Translations under genes and position numbers: made by a program
DNA from: Portibacter lacus
Lineage (GTDB): Bacteria; Bacteroidota; Bacteroidia; Chitinophagales; Saprospiraceae
Reading direction: 5' to 3'
Length of the DNA: 64,000 nt
Assembly: GCF_021533215.1 (NCBI RefSeq)
Contig: NZ_JAJNKA010000005.1
Span: forward strand, 356,279-420,278
Notes under the pieces: model-generated
Told to the model about the DNA's origin: nothing
Seen by the model: only the letters and a program-made list of their open reading frames with translations
Databases searched by the model: none
In this document: piece after piece, positions 37,607 through 46,864 of the stretch
How positions within the stretch are numbered: position 1 is the stretch's first letter
How the letters are laid out: each line of letters opens with the position of its first letter

Positions 37607-38704
37607 ATGAAAACCGCTAAACTAATATTACTCCTTTTGGTTTTTATATGTGCGAAAGATCTCTCAGCACAGCAACAGAACCTCGTTCCGAATGCGGGTT
37701 TTGAAGAATATAGTGGTATCCCCCTTGGATGGTTTTACAACGGAAGTCAATTTACACGATTAGTCAAGTATTGGAATTCTCCCACATTAGCTTCTCCAGA
37801 TGCTTTTGGTCCTGGAATAATAGTGCCAAAACATTGGCAGAAAAAAGGTTTCGGCGAACTTCATCCTTTCGAAGGATCATCTATGATTGGTATGACCGTT
37901 TATGGTTGCTCGGAAGGAAAGCCGCATTGTCGAGAATATGTACAGATTCAGTTAACAGATCACTTAGTTGTAGGTCAGAAATATGAGCTAACTTATTGGT
38001 TAGGGCACTTAGATAATAGCTTAAGAATTGATAAAATCGGAGCATTATTTACAATGGATCCTATCAAGCAAAGTGATGATAATCTGATAGACCAAAAACC
38101 TCAAGTATTTACTGAACATGTTATTCGTCCTGCCAGAGGTCAATGGCAAAAAATAACAAACACCTTTGTCCCGCAAGAAGCTTATAACTATGTGATATTA
38201 GGCAACTTTTTTGCTGATGAGGATAACTTAGTTGTTCGAGATGAGGCTATTTATGAGTTCGGTTATTATTATATGGATAGTGTGTCTCTTAGAAAAATTC
38301 CACCATTCGTTAAGCAGGAAATTCCAGAGGACGATTTAACTCGTGAAACATTAGAAGTTGGAAAGCGAATTCAATTAAAGAATATCTATTTTGATCTAGA
38401 TAAAAGCGACTTGCTTCCGAGATCTTTCATTGAACTTAATAAATTAAAGACGATCCTACAAATGAATCCCAAGATGACCATCGAAGTGCATGGGCACACC
38501 GACACTCAAGGGGAATCGGACTACAATGTAGACTTATCTATCCAGCGATCTAAAGCAGTGACAGAGTATCTTATTAAGTCTGGAATCGAACCTAGTCGCA
38601 TAGATTTCAAGGGTTATGGTAGCAATATGCCGATTGCCAATAACGCTGATGAATCTGGACGGAAAATGAATCGAAGAGTAGAAATATTGATTACAGGCTT
38701 ATAA
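37607..38704 (+). CDS. OmpA-family outer-membrane protein
   Basis: The ATG at 37607 gives a signal peptide (MKTAKLILLLLVFICAKDLSA) and a 365-residue product; the frame opens earlier at 37559. An N-terminal domain of about 220 residues (NLVPNAGFEEYSGIPLGWF, LTYWLGHLDN) is a jelly-roll type carbohydrate-binding-like fold, followed by a C-terminal OmpA peptidoglycan-binding domain (IYFDLDKSDLLPRSF, VHGHTDTQGESDYNVDLSIQRSKAV, GYGSNMP, NRRVEI). It would tether the outer membrane to the wall. It is 17 bases from rnhB. Confidence 0.92.
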   Translation: MKTAKLILLLLVFICAKDLSAQQQNLVPNAGFEEYSGIPLGWFYNGSQFTRLVKYWNSPTLASPDAFGPGIIVPKHWQKKGFGELHPFEGSSMIGMTVYGCSEGKPHCREYVQIQLTDHLVVGQKYELTYWLGHLDNSLRIDKIGALFTMDPIKQSDDNLIDQKPQVFTEHVIRPARGQWQKITNTFVPQEAYNYVILGNFFADEDNLVVRDEAIYEFGYYYMDSVSLRKIPPFVKQEIPEDDLTRETLEVGKRIQLKNIYFDLDKSDLLPRSFIELNKLKTILQMNPKMTIEVHGHTDTQGESDYNVDLSIQRSKAVTEYLIKSGIEPSRIDFKGYGSNMPIANNADESGRKMNRRVEILITGL

Positions 38705-38721
38705 TTTTTACATTTGTTTCC

Positions 38722-39324
38722 ATGTTACTTTCATACAAAAATTCTGGTGTCGTAGAAGCGGGTTGTGATGAAGCTGGGCGTGGGTGTATCGCTGGACCGG
38801 TTTTCGCTGCGGCGGTAATTCTTCCTCCCGATTTCCAACATCCGATTCTTAATGATTCTAAGAAAATAAGTAGAAAGCAAAGAAGAGAGCTTAAAACCAT
38901 TATCGAAAAAGAAGCTATTGCATGGTCTGTGGCTAAAATCAATCCGAAGGAAATAGACCAGATTAATATTCTGAATGCTTCTTTCAAAGCAATGCATAAA
39001 GCCATCGATAAGTTATCTGTGGAGCCAGAACATCTACTTATAGATGGCAATAGATTCAATCCTTTCAAAGAGTATACCTATGAATGCATTATAAAAGGAG
39101 ATGGGAAGTATAACTCAATTGCTGCAGCCTCTATATTAGCGAAAACATATCGAGATGATTTTATGGAAAAATTTGCTAATCGATATCCGTATTATTCATG
39201 GGAAACAAACAAGGGATATCCGACGAGGGATCATAGAAAAGCGGTAATGGAGCATGGCCCTTGTATTCACCACAGAAGATCTTTTAGATTGTACCCAAGC
39301 TGGGAACAGGCGAAACTATTTTAA
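38722..39324 (+). CDS. rnhB: Ribonuclease HII
   Basis: This 200-residue enzyme removes ribonucleotides from DNA and RNA primers in the cytoplasm. The catalytic motif is AGCDEAGRGCIAGPV near 11-25, with LLIDGN and YNSIAAASILAKTYRD further along. Length is standard. It follows the OmpA-family gene by 17 bases. Confidence 0.96.
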   Translation: MLLSYKNSGVVEAGCDEAGRGCIAGPVFAAAVILPPDFQHPILNDSKKISRKQRRELKTIIEKEAIAWSVAKINPKEIDQINILNASFKAMHKAIDKLSVEPEHLLIDGNRFNPFKEYTYECIIKGDGKYNSIAAASILAKTYRDDFMEKFANRYPYYSWETNKGYPTRDHRKAVMEHGPCIHHRRSFRLYPSWEQAKLF

Positions 39325-39376
39325 GATAAATATGAATTGTTCTAGATATTCTGGAGTAATTGCATTTCGATATTAA

Positions 39377-39724
39377 TTAGCGCTTCTTCATTATTTTAAG
39401 CACATCGGATTTTTTGAGTTGTAATTTTTCGATGGTGTACGCTAAGAATTTTTTTTCTGAACCGAAATATTCGTTATACAAATGTTCGAAGAGAACAGAA
39501 CGATAGCCTTTTTTCTTTGAAATTGCGTAATATTTGTGTGATCGGCCATGACTCGTGTGACCGATATGCCCTTCTTTTTCTAATTTCCTTACTGTAGAAG
39601 AGACCGTATTATAATGGGGTTTAGGTTCTGGCATCTCATTTAAGATGTCTTGGACGTAGGCCTTCTTTAGTTTCCAAAGGATATACATCACTTCTTCCTC
39701 TTTTTCATTATATCTTCTTATCAT
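39377..39724 (-). CDS. BlaI/MecI-type transcriptional repressor
   Basis: This 115-residue winged-helix protein has the family's EEEVMYILWKLKKAYVQDIL opening, a recognition helix in YNTVSSTVRKLEKEGHIGHTSHG, and a C-terminal dimerisation helix. Such repressors normally pair with a BlaR1-type membrane protease that inactivates them. No such partner gene is adjacent here, so the trigger is unknown. Convergent with rnhB. Confidence 0.9.
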   Translation of the reverse strand: MIRRYNEKEEEVMYILWKLKKAYVQDILNEMPEPKPHYNTVSSTVRKLEKEGHIGHTSHGRSHKYYAISKKKGYRSVLFEHLYNEYFGSEKKFLAYTIEKLQLKKSDVLKIMKKR

Positions 39725-39786
39725 TAAACTATTATTTAGTTAAATATAATGAAATTGCTGCTGAATATTAGCTTGGAATTAATAAT

Positions 39787-39816
39787 TTGTGGAAATGTAA
39801 AATTCCATTATATTTG
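39787..39816 (+). promoter_or_regulatory. Bacteroidota-type promoter of the CAT-anticodon tRNA
   Basis: TTG (39787-39789), a 19-base spacer and TATATTTG (39809-39816) match the -33/-7 consensus. The box ends 29 bases before the tRNA. Confidence 0.88.
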
Positions 39817-39845
39817 CAGCCGCTAACCAAAAATTGGCGTGTTAT

Positions 39846-39922
39846 GGCGAGGTAGCTCAGTTGGTTAGAGCGCATGATTCATAATCATGAGGTCGGGGGA
39901 TCATGCCCCCCTCTCGCTACCA
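39846..39922 (+). tRNA. tRNA-Met (CAT anticodon), elongator type, odd T-loop
   Basis: The 77-base sequence folds with acceptor GGCGAGG/TCTCGCT (G-U at both ends), A73 and encoded CCA, anticodon stem CATGA/TCATG with loop TTCATAA, and T-stem GGGGG/CCCCC. The initiator's C1-A72 mismatch and GGG stem are absent, so it is an elongator or possibly an Ile(CAT) tRNA. The T-loop is ATCATGC instead of TTCGANN. Confidence 0.9.
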
Positions 39923-39957
39923 AAAAGAGTTTCCAGTTTTCTGGGAGCTCTTTTTTT
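39922..39957 (+). terminator. Terminator after the CAT-anticodon tRNA, shared with the convergent gene
   Basis: AGAGTTTCCAG pairs with CTGGGAGCTCT across TTTT, followed by T7; the A-rich left flank would let it also work for the minus-strand gene that ends here. Confidence 0.88.
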
Positions 39958-40855
39958 ATTTCAAGCCCTCATATAATAGCGGGAAAAACTTCCCTTCCAT
40001 CTTTTTTCCTTTTGGTATTTCGGGAACGCCTTTTAGAAGGACTTCGTCTGTATTGCTTATGGTACCATCCGCAAAAACATTAAGGACAAATGCTCTTCTA
40101 CTCTTCTCTGATTTATTTTCAAAAGAACCGTGAACCATTAAAGGATGATGAAAAGTAGCATAACCTTTTTTTAATTCTATGGGCACAGGCTTAAATTGTT
40201 CTTTTTGCTCTTCGCTCAAATATGACATCAGGCCCTCCATATCTCCAGCTATTTCGGGAGCGTCGAGTAGTCCCCATCGATGACTTTTAGGAATATAGTG
40301 TAAACATCCATTATCTATTGTTGCGTCATCTAATCCCGTCCAGCATGTTAGATGTTGCATGGCCACGGTCCTTGTCCAGTATGAATAATCTTGATGCCAC
40401 GCCACAACCCCGCCATGATGTGCTGGCTTACAGAACAACTGGTCATGCCAGAATCGCACAGGTTTGTTCTCTAGTAACTGGTGTGCGGCAACAATAAATG
40501 CAGGATTCCAGAGCGCATCATGAAACCCTTCTGTAATTCTCCAGTGTCCTAGTGAATGAAAAAGTACAGCGTTATCATTAGTAGATTCATTTGCGTGGAA
40601 TTCATAAAATAAGTGGTGTGCTGGATGTTTAGGATCTCTAATTTCATCTAGCTCATTTCGAAGTTTATTAACCTGTACTTCATCAAGTAGTTTAACACCA
40701 GATAAGTATCCATATTCATGAAAGTGGGCCACTTGCTCATCGCTGAGCCTATAAGAGTCCCATTCTTCTTTAGATTTGGGTTGGCTAAATAATTCTGAAA
40801 CTAGGTGGTGATGATCTGCTAAATCTCTAACGTTTGCCATAAAGCATTTTTTCAA
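39956..40855 (-). CDS. Phytanoyl-CoA dioxygenase (PhyH) family oxygenase
   Basis: This 299-residue protein (a start at the ATG at 40840, MANVRDL, is equally likely) is a 2-oxoglutarate-dependent iron oxygenase. The iron site has HQD in VVAWHQDYSYW and a second His in FHHPLMVHGSFEN, and a conserved Arg follows in SEKSRRAFVLN. The family hydroxylates varied small molecules; the substrate is not predictable from the neighbours. Confidence 0.9.
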   Translation of the reverse strand: MKKCFMANVRDLADHHHLVSELFSQPKSKEEWDSYRLSDEQVAHFHEYGYLSGVKLLDEVQVNKLRNELDEIRDPKHPAHHLFYEFHANESTNDNAVLFHSLGHWRITEGFHDALWNPAFIVAAHQLLENKPVRFWHDQLFCKPAHHGGVVAWHQDYSYWTRTVAMQHLTCWTGLDDATIDNGCLHYIPKSHRWGLLDAPEIAGDMEGLMSYLSEEQKEQFKPVPIELKKGYATFHHPLMVHGSFENKSEKSRRAFVLNVFADGTISNTDEVLLKGVPEIPKGKKMEGKFFPLLYEGLK

Positions 40856-40972
40856 GTTGGTGTATAAAAGCTGTCGGTATATTCAAAAGTTAAGGTAAAT
40901 AATTATACCTATTAATTTATATAAATATAGCTAGGAATCCTTGATTTTAGATCGTTCGGACTTAGGTTTAGT

Positions 40973-43942
40973 TTAATACCTTGTATCCTTAACAAAGGGC
41001 AAGATGGCCATTTTCTCGACTTCCATACTCGGAAAACCGAAATCCTCCACTATCGTTCCTCTTATAATGTAACAGCCCTTTCCTTTGAATGGGTACTCAG
41101 CTAAAGACGGAGGAAAGTGAACGGTATCGAAAAAGTGGCCTTTGTGATCTATCCATGTCCCGAAATTCATCAGTCGCCGATTCACGGTAGTGACATTTTT
41201 TCTGGTTACATAGTAGCCTACCATATTTACGGTTTTACCCAAGTGAAACTCCATTTCTTCTGCTACAATCTCTCCTCGGAAGTTCGTCTGTAACATCTCG
41301 AATGGTGAGCAAAGCGGAAATCCGAGCAGTTCTATCTCGTCGAAAGACTGCTCGAAAGGACCTTCTTGTAGAATGGGAAGTTGGTATTCTTCCGATTCCT
41401 CCTTGAAAAATCGGCCCGTTCCATTCCGCTTCACCTGAGGGTTATGCACAGCATTTTTTTCCCACATCAGTTCATACTTGTTTAGTCCAGTAAACCGGAA
41501 GGCTCCGATGCGTATTAGTATTTCTAATTGACTTTTGTCGATGTCCACTCGCTGTACGAAATCATTCAGACTTTTATAAGGTCCATTCCGTTCTCGTTCA
41601 AGTACAATACCGTGAGCCACTTTCCTTTCTAGATCTGAAAGGTGAATTAATCCAATATACACCGTCGTTCCATAGATGTTCGTAAGGTGGGTACTCTTAT
41701 TAACACATGGAGCTTCGATGGTGGCGCCCTGCATTCTTGTTTCATGAACGTATAATTCCGTCGAATAGAATCCTCCGAAATTGTTGATGACCGCAACCAT
41801 GAATTCTAAAGGATGATAGGCTTTCAAGTATAAACTCTGAAAAGATTCCACTGCGAAACTGGCAGAATGCGCTTTACAGAAAGAGTAGCCACTAAAACTT
41901 TCGATCTGCCTCCAGACTTCCATCGTGAGTTCGTCAGAATAGCCTCTTTTCTTACAGTTCGCAAAATACTTGTCTTGTAAGCGCTTGAAGGTATCGGAGT
42001 TTTTCTTTTTTCCAGTCATGATTCTTCGCAAGACATCCGACTCATCTAGGCCTAACCCTGAAAAATGATGGACAATCTTCATCACATCTTCTTGATAAAC
42101 CATAATTCCAAAAGTCTCTCCCAAGTGCTCCTCGAAAACAGGGTGGATATGTTTGAAAGATTCTGGATGATGAAAACGATTAATATATTCTCTCATCATC
42201 CCCGATTTCGCAACACCAGGACGAATAATGGAACTGGCGGCGACGAGATGGACGTAGTTATCACAAGCTAATTTCGTTAGAAGACCTCTCATGGCAGGCG
42301 ATTCGATATAGAAACATCCGATACATTGGCCTGAACGAAGTTGTCGTTTAACGCGTCCATCCTTCTTGATAGCCGCTACATTATGAATATCAACAGCCTT
42401 TCCCTTGTTTTGCTTAATCAGTTTAACAGCATCTTTGATGTGGCCAAGTCCCCGCTGACTCAGAACATCAAACTTATGGAAAGCTAAATCTTCAGCGCCG
42501 TACATATCGAAATGTGTAATAGGAAAACCTTTCGGCATGAGTTGCAACGGTGTATAATAATTAATCGGCTCTTCACTTATAATAATCCCACCAGCGTGAA
42601 TGGATAAGTAATTCGGAAAGCCTTCAATGAGCTTACCATATTTAAAAATATGTTTTGCAAATGGGTGGTGAAGCTCTTTCGCAAGTGGATTATTAACTAT
42701 TAGGTCAATGTCTGCTTTAGGGAGCCCGAGTACTTTCCCCAGTTCCCGGATGATGGACTTTCCTTTGAACGTATTATAAGTGGCGAGTAACGCGGTATGC
42801 TCCCGACCATATCGTTTAAAGATATAGTCGGTCACATCATCGCGCTCATCCCACGAAAAATCGATGTCGAAATCTGGCGGAGAACTCCGATGTGGATTAA
42901 TAAATCGCTCAAAATATAAATCTAGTTCCAGCGGATCGACATCCGTTATGTATAAGTTATAAGCTACGATAGAATTCGCTCCACTTCCTCTTCCGACGTG
43001 GTGATAACCAGAAGAATGTGCATAGCGAATGATATCCCAAGTAATTAGGAAGTAAGAAGAAAAGCCAAGGGTATCTACGACTTTCAGTTCACGTAATGTT
43101 CTGTCTAGCGCCGCTTCATCATGTTGTCCATATCTACGAAAACATCCTTCTACGGCTAGCTTGCACAGTAGCTTGTAGTCGCCAGCTTTAGAACCCGTGA
43201 ATGTCCGGCGATTATTGAGATAGGTGGATTCCATTTCTATTTCACAAAACTCAAGTATTGCTTCCGTGTTCCGAATAATCTGAGGATAATTCACGAATTT
43301 CTCTCGAAGTACTTCCGGGTCACAAAAAACCTCACTAGATCGGGCACAATCACTATTTTCTAACTTGCCGATTACAATGTTTAGATCGATGCATCTCAGG
43401 ATTCGATGTGCTTTATAATGCTCGTCATCTGCAACGGTAATCGGATGAAAGACGACAAGCCGATCTTGATGATTACGCATCGGCGAAGTAAAGAGTTTGT
43501 TAACCTCCTCAGATCTTATTCCCAAGTATTCATTTTCCCGAAACTCCTCGATCGGCTTAGCGAGCTGACGATAGATGTAGATTATGTTTTTAGAAGGCGG
43601 AGCTGAAACGGGGAGAGGGCTGCTTTCTAAGGAACAATTCGTAAGTAACTCACAGAGCTCTCGAAAGCCTTCCCTGTTTTTCGCAATGCCAATATATCTC
43701 AGCGTTGCTCCTTGTGAATTCGTATGTGCCACACCATCTTCATCGCTCCGAAACTCAATACCTAATATGGGTTTGATCTTATGCTTTCTACATGCTGAAA
43801 TAAAGGCATAAGCACATGATGCGTTATTAATATCGGTAAGCGCTAATGCTTTCACACCTTGCTTCGCAGCAGCAGCAACTAAGGCTTGGGGAGAAAAAGT
43901 CCCATATCTAAGCGAGTAAAAAGTATGACAGTTGATAAACAT
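40973..43942 (-). CDS. dnaE2: DnaE2/ImuC-like DNA polymerase III alpha subunit
   Basis: I chose the ATG at 43942 (MFINCHTFYSLRYG); a longer frame starts at 43981, but a -7 promoter box lies over that point. The 989-residue protein has a PHP domain followed by the C-family polymerase core, with catalytic aspartates in PPDFDIDFSWDERD (Asp357, 359 and 361), and ends in an OB-fold region with no tau-binding extension. It is shorter than the replicative DnaE (about 1160). The PHP metal residues are partly replaced (NCH, TDIN), as in error-prone DnaE2. These act in translesion synthesis after DNA damage, usually with ImuA and ImuB, which are not adjacent here. Confidence 0.9.
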   Translation of the reverse strand: MFINCHTFYSLRYGTFSPQALVAAAAKQGVKALALTDINNASCAYAFISACRKHKIKPILGIEFRSDEDGVAHTNSQGATLRYIGIAKNREGFRELCELLTNCSLESSPLPVSAPPSKNIIYIYRQLAKPIEEFRENEYLGIRSEEVNKLFTSPMRNHQDRLVVFHPITVADDEHYKAHRILRCIDLNIVIGKLENSDCARSSEVFCDPEVLREKFVNYPQIIRNTEAILEFCEIEMESTYLNNRRTFTGSKAGDYKLLCKLAVEGCFRRYGQHDEAALDRTLRELKVVDTLGFSSYFLITWDIIRYAHSSGYHHVGRGSGANSIVAYNLYITDVDPLELDLYFERFINPHRSSPPDFDIDFSWDERDDVTDYIFKRYGREHTALLATYNTFKGKSIIRELGKVLGLPKADIDLIVNNPLAKELHHPFAKHIFKYGKLIEGFPNYLSIHAGGIIISEEPINYYTPLQLMPKGFPITHFDMYGAEDLAFHKFDVLSQRGLGHIKDAVKLIKQNKGKAVDIHNVAAIKKDGRVKRQLRSGQCIGCFYIESPAMRGLLTKLACDNYVHLVAASSIIRPGVAKSGMMREYINRFHHPESFKHIHPVFEEHLGETFGIMVYQEDVMKIVHHFSGLGLDESDVLRRIMTGKKKNSDTFKRLQDKYFANCKKRGYSDELTMEVWRQIESFSGYSFCKAHSASFAVESFQSLYLKAYHPLEFMVAVINNFGGFYSTELYVHETRMQGATIEAPCVNKSTHLTNIYGTTVYIGLIHLSDLERKVAHGIVLERERNGPYKSLNDFVQRVDIDKSQLEILIRIGAFRFTGLNKYELMWEKNAVHNPQVKRNGTGRFFKEESEEYQLPILQEGPFEQSFDEIELLGFPLCSPFEMLQTNFRGEIVAEEMEFHLGKTVNMVGYYVTRKNVTTVNRRLMNFGTWIDHKGHFFDTVHFPPSLAEYPFKGKGCYIIRGTIVEDFGFPSMEVEKMAILPFVKDTRY

Positions 43943-43978
43943 GACGAATAAAACGACTTTAAAAGATGAATTATTCGA

Positions 43979-43986
43979 CAAATATA
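43979..43986 (-). promoter_or_regulatory. -7 promoter box (TATATTTG) of the dnaE2-like gene
   Basis: TATATTTG on the minus strand matches TAnnTTTG and would start RNA about 43972, downstream of the upstream ATG at 43981 and about 30 bases before the chosen ATG at 43942. The -33 element is weak. Confidence 0.5.
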
Positions 43987-44131
43987 GGTCGACGCATTGA
44001 ATTGTCCTAGGAAAAAGTTTGATTTTATACGTATTGTATAAAAATATATATGTATGTGTCTATATAGTAAAGCTTATCAAGTCTGTAAGAAGATAGCTTT
44101 GGATCAATTACTAAATTAACCAATTGAAACA

Positions 44132-45295
44132 ATGCTACGATTACTAACTTTACTACTAATCATACCTATTAACACATATGCAACACCATTCCCGATTCAT
44201 ACAAATGCTGCAGGGATTCCCATCATTGAAATCCAGAAAATCCTAGAAGAGAGCCAGTCTTATATTATTTATGAAGAGGATTACGGAATACTAGTCAATA
44301 AAGACGATTTCATTGTATTCCCAATTAACAATACCGAAGTACATAAATACATTGACCTAATAAAAAAGGAAAATTTATTGTTTCGTAAGAATCCATTTAA
44401 TCATCAGCCAGATAAATTCGAAGCAGTAATGAGCCATTTGTATCATTTGCTAATCGCTCCCATAAAAACAAGTCTACAGCAAAGTGTCCATATCATTCCA
44501 TCGTCATCGCTATCATCTATTCCATGGAATGCGCTAAAAAATGAAAGTAACTTATACATGGTGGATCAACACGCCATTTCGATACAGAAGACGATAAATC
44601 ATAGTTTGCAATTACCGAAACGAAAAGTCAAAACAATGGTTTTTGCTCCGCAATTTACTGGAAGTACTTATCTGAATAGCAAGGCAGAAAAAGAAACGAT
44701 AACAAAGCTATTCAGAGAAACAAAAAACGATATGAGTCATTATGACATCATACATATTTCTTCTCATGGAAAAATAGATAGTAGCAACTGGCTGGATTCA
44801 GGTATATTTATAAACAATGAACACATATTGCGAAACAGAGATATTATGAGCATGTGTATTAACGCGCAGTTGGTTTTCTTAAACATCTGTAATGGAGGCG
44901 AAACAAATCAAAAAGGAAAGAGTATAGCAACGGCGTTTCAAGAAGCGGGAGCACAAACTGTGGTCGCGGCGTTATGGGAAGTCGAAGATCAATCAGCGAT
45001 TAAAATATCAAAGCATTTCTACGAAGAAATTGCACAAGGAGAGAAACCAAGTGAGGCATTACAAACCGCTTTATTAACTTATCGAAATGAGGTAGAACTA
45101 ACGAGTGAACTGAATCCATTTTACTGGGCAGGATTTCAGGTGTACGGAGAAAATGCTGCAATTATCGAAGAACTTACGTATAACATGAAAAGGATTATAT
45201 CATTAGTACTTTCCTTTCTGACAAGTTTTTCACTATTAGGATACTATTACGGTGGAAAGATAAAAGGAAAGCTAATCGAATTTAATCTGGTCTAA
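44132..45295 (+). CDS. Small CHAT-domain protease with a signal peptide and C-terminal membrane segment
   Basis: This 387-residue protein is a caspase-like CHAT protease with a complete dyad: His212 in YDIIHISSHGKID and Cys253 in LVFLNICNGGETN, followed by EAGAQTVVAALWEVEDQSA and NPFYWAGFQVYG. It has a signal peptide (about 1-17) and a hydrophobic segment at about 354-375. Most CHAT proteins carry long TPR arrays; this one has only about 90 residues before the domain. It therefore faces the periplasm or is anchored in a membrane. Substrate is unknown. It shares a 190-base region with the divergent dnaE2-like gene. Confidence 0.87.
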   Translation: MLRLLTLLLIIPINTYATPFPIHTNAAGIPIIEIQKILEESQSYIIYEEDYGILVNKDDFIVFPINNTEVHKYIDLIKKENLLFRKNPFNHQPDKFEAVMSHLYHLLIAPIKTSLQQSVHIIPSSSLSSIPWNALKNESNLYMVDQHAISIQKTINHSLQLPKRKVKTMVFAPQFTGSTYLNSKAEKETITKLFRETKNDMSHYDIIHISSHGKIDSSNWLDSGIFINNEHILRNRDIMSMCINAQLVFLNICNGGETNQKGKSIATAFQEAGAQTVVAALWEVEDQSAIKISKHFYEEIAQGEKPSEALQTALLTYRNEVELTSELNPFYWAGFQVYGENAAIIEELTYNMKRIISLVLSFLTSFSLLGYYYGGKIKGKLIEFNLV

Positions 45296-45492
45296 TAATA
45301 AGTCGAAAGATGTCGGAAGAAACAATCTTCTCAAAATTAGAAGTGTTAAATCAATAAAAAAAAGATAATCAACGTTATTACATATTATAATTAATTGTAA
45401 TTTTATATATTTTATAAGATGTGTTAGAAGAACAGATCCTAAGAAATTGGAAATAAGTTTTTTGAATCACTTCACCAAAGAAAGTAATAACA

Positions 45493-46125
45493 ATGAATAG
45501 AATTCTTAAAATAGTCGGATATGCAGTGATGCTATTTTTAGTATATATAGGATCCACTTCCCTTTTAAAGTCATGTAAAGGTGCGGAGAATGATGGAAAC
45601 AATATAGAAATAACAGAAGACGGATACACATCAGATGAAGAAATTTATGATGAATTTTTCGAATCAGATGAGGAAGCCGCAGAAGCTAAAGAGCAAGCTG
45701 AAACAATAGGAAGCTCAGAAGTAGATTCTGAATACAATTCAACTGAAACGGATGGAACGGATTACGACGAAGATTTTAGTTTCGAAGTATCGGAGAGTGA
45801 GAAGAAAAAAGCAAGTGTTGCTGCTGCTAAGCCAGCGACTAAAACTACCGCAACACCGACTTCTAAGCCTGCATATAGTTCTAATGCTGGAACGGGTGGA
45901 AGCTACTTAGTCGTTGCGGGAAGTTACTTAATCAAGGACAACGCTCAGAAAATGGTGGACAAGTTGAAAAAACTGGGTTATACCAATGCAGAAATTGTAA
46001 ATTTCGATGAATCCCAATACCACTCGATTTCAGCTGGAAGATACGATTCTTATGACAGTGCAGGAAAAGTGGCCAAAACACTGAAGCAAAAAGGTATTGA
46101 TTGCTATGTTCATACCCGAAAGTAA
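45493..46125 (+). CDS. SPOR-domain membrane protein
   Basis: This 210-residue protein has an N-terminal hydrophobic segment (about 5-20), an acidic low-complexity linker (about 35-100, many Glu/Asp, then Ala/Thr/Pro repeats) and a C-terminal SPOR domain (GSYLVVAGSYLIKDNAQKMVDKLKKLG). SPOR domains bind denuded peptidoglycan glycans at division sites. Its stop overlaps the next start by one base. Confidence 0.92.
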   Translation: MNRILKIVGYAVMLFLVYIGSTSLLKSCKGAENDGNNIEITEDGYTSDEEIYDEFFESDEEAAEAKEQAETIGSSEVDSEYNSTETDGTDYDEDFSFEVSESEKKKASVAAAKPATKTTATPTSKPAYSSNAGTGGSYLVVAGSYLIKDNAQKMVDKLKKLGYTNAEIVNFDESQYHSISAGRYDSYDSAGKVAKTLKQKGIDCYVHTRK

Positions 46126-46823
46126 TGTGCGGAAGATCTTCATTGACGAAAAATGAAAAGGAATTAGAGGAGCGGTTTAATGCCACTTTTTATAGTGATG
46201 AATTGGAAAGCTATAATCCTATTCCCAATTTTAACGTAGCGCCTACGCATTATATGCCTGTTATCACTTCTTCAGATCCGGAACACATTCATATTTTCCG
46301 CTGGGGATTACTGCCCTTTTGGTCTAAGGATGAAAAGATCGCTTATAAAATGATTAATGCTAGAGTGGAAACTATTTTAGAGAAAAATTCATTTAAAAAA
46401 GCAGTGCAATCTAGAAGATGCCTAGTGCCGATGGACGGATTCTACGAATGGAAAAGGTCTGGTAAAGAAAAACTACCATATCGAATAGTAACCACAGATC
46501 AAGAAATCTTTTCGGTAGCAGGCATTTGGGAGCGATGGAAGTCACCAGAGGGTAAGGAAATATATACATTTTCAGTTATTACCAAGCCACCTAATGAGAT
46601 CATGGAAGGAATTCACGATAGAATGCCAGCCATTTTACTTCCAGAACAAGAAAAATTATGGTTGGATGAAGAGTTACCAGCACAAGAGGCTATCCAGTTA
46701 ATTACGGATTATCCTGCGAACAACATGAAAGCTTATAGAGTATCAAAGAGGGTAAATAGTGTTAAAGAAAATGATAAAACACTCATCGAAGCAATACCAG
46801 AGAATAATAATACTTTATTCTAG
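46125..46823 (+). CDS. SRAP-domain (SOS-response-associated peptidase, HMCES-like) protein
   Basis: The start must be the ATG at 46125, since Cys2 (MCGRSS) becomes the N-terminal active Cys after Met removal. The 232-residue protein keeps the family residues in NVAPTHYMP, VPMDGFYEWKR (Glu) and GIHDRMPAIL (His). SRAP proteins crosslink to abasic sites in single-stranded DNA and protect them. It overlaps the SPOR stop by one base (TAATG), which suggests coupled translation. Confidence 0.94.
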   Translation: MCGRSSLTKNEKELEERFNATFYSDELESYNPIPNFNVAPTHYMPVITSSDPEHIHIFRWGLLPFWSKDEKIAYKMINARVETILEKNSFKKAVQSRRCLVPMDGFYEWKRSGKEKLPYRIVTTDQEIFSVAGIWERWKSPEGKEIYTFSVITKPPNEIMEGIHDRMPAILLPEQEKLWLDEELPAQEAIQLITDYPANNMKAYRVSKRVNSVKENDKTLIEAIPENNNTLF

Positions 46824-46864
46824 TCTAGATGGATTACCGTATTTAATAATAAAATAAATATTCA

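Noticed and set aside
39377..39724. A BlaI-BlaR1 beta-lactam resistance pair
   Set aside because: Only the repressor is present; neither a BlaR1-type membrane protease nor a beta-lactamase lies next to it.
40973..43942. The replicative DnaE
   Set aside because: It is too short, lacks the C-terminal tau-binding extension and has a partly degenerate PHP site, all as in the DnaE2 branch.
44132..45295. CHAT protease as part of a CRISPR-linked or other known defence system
   Set aside because: No Cas genes, CRISPR repeats, TPR partner or typical effector genes are found around it.
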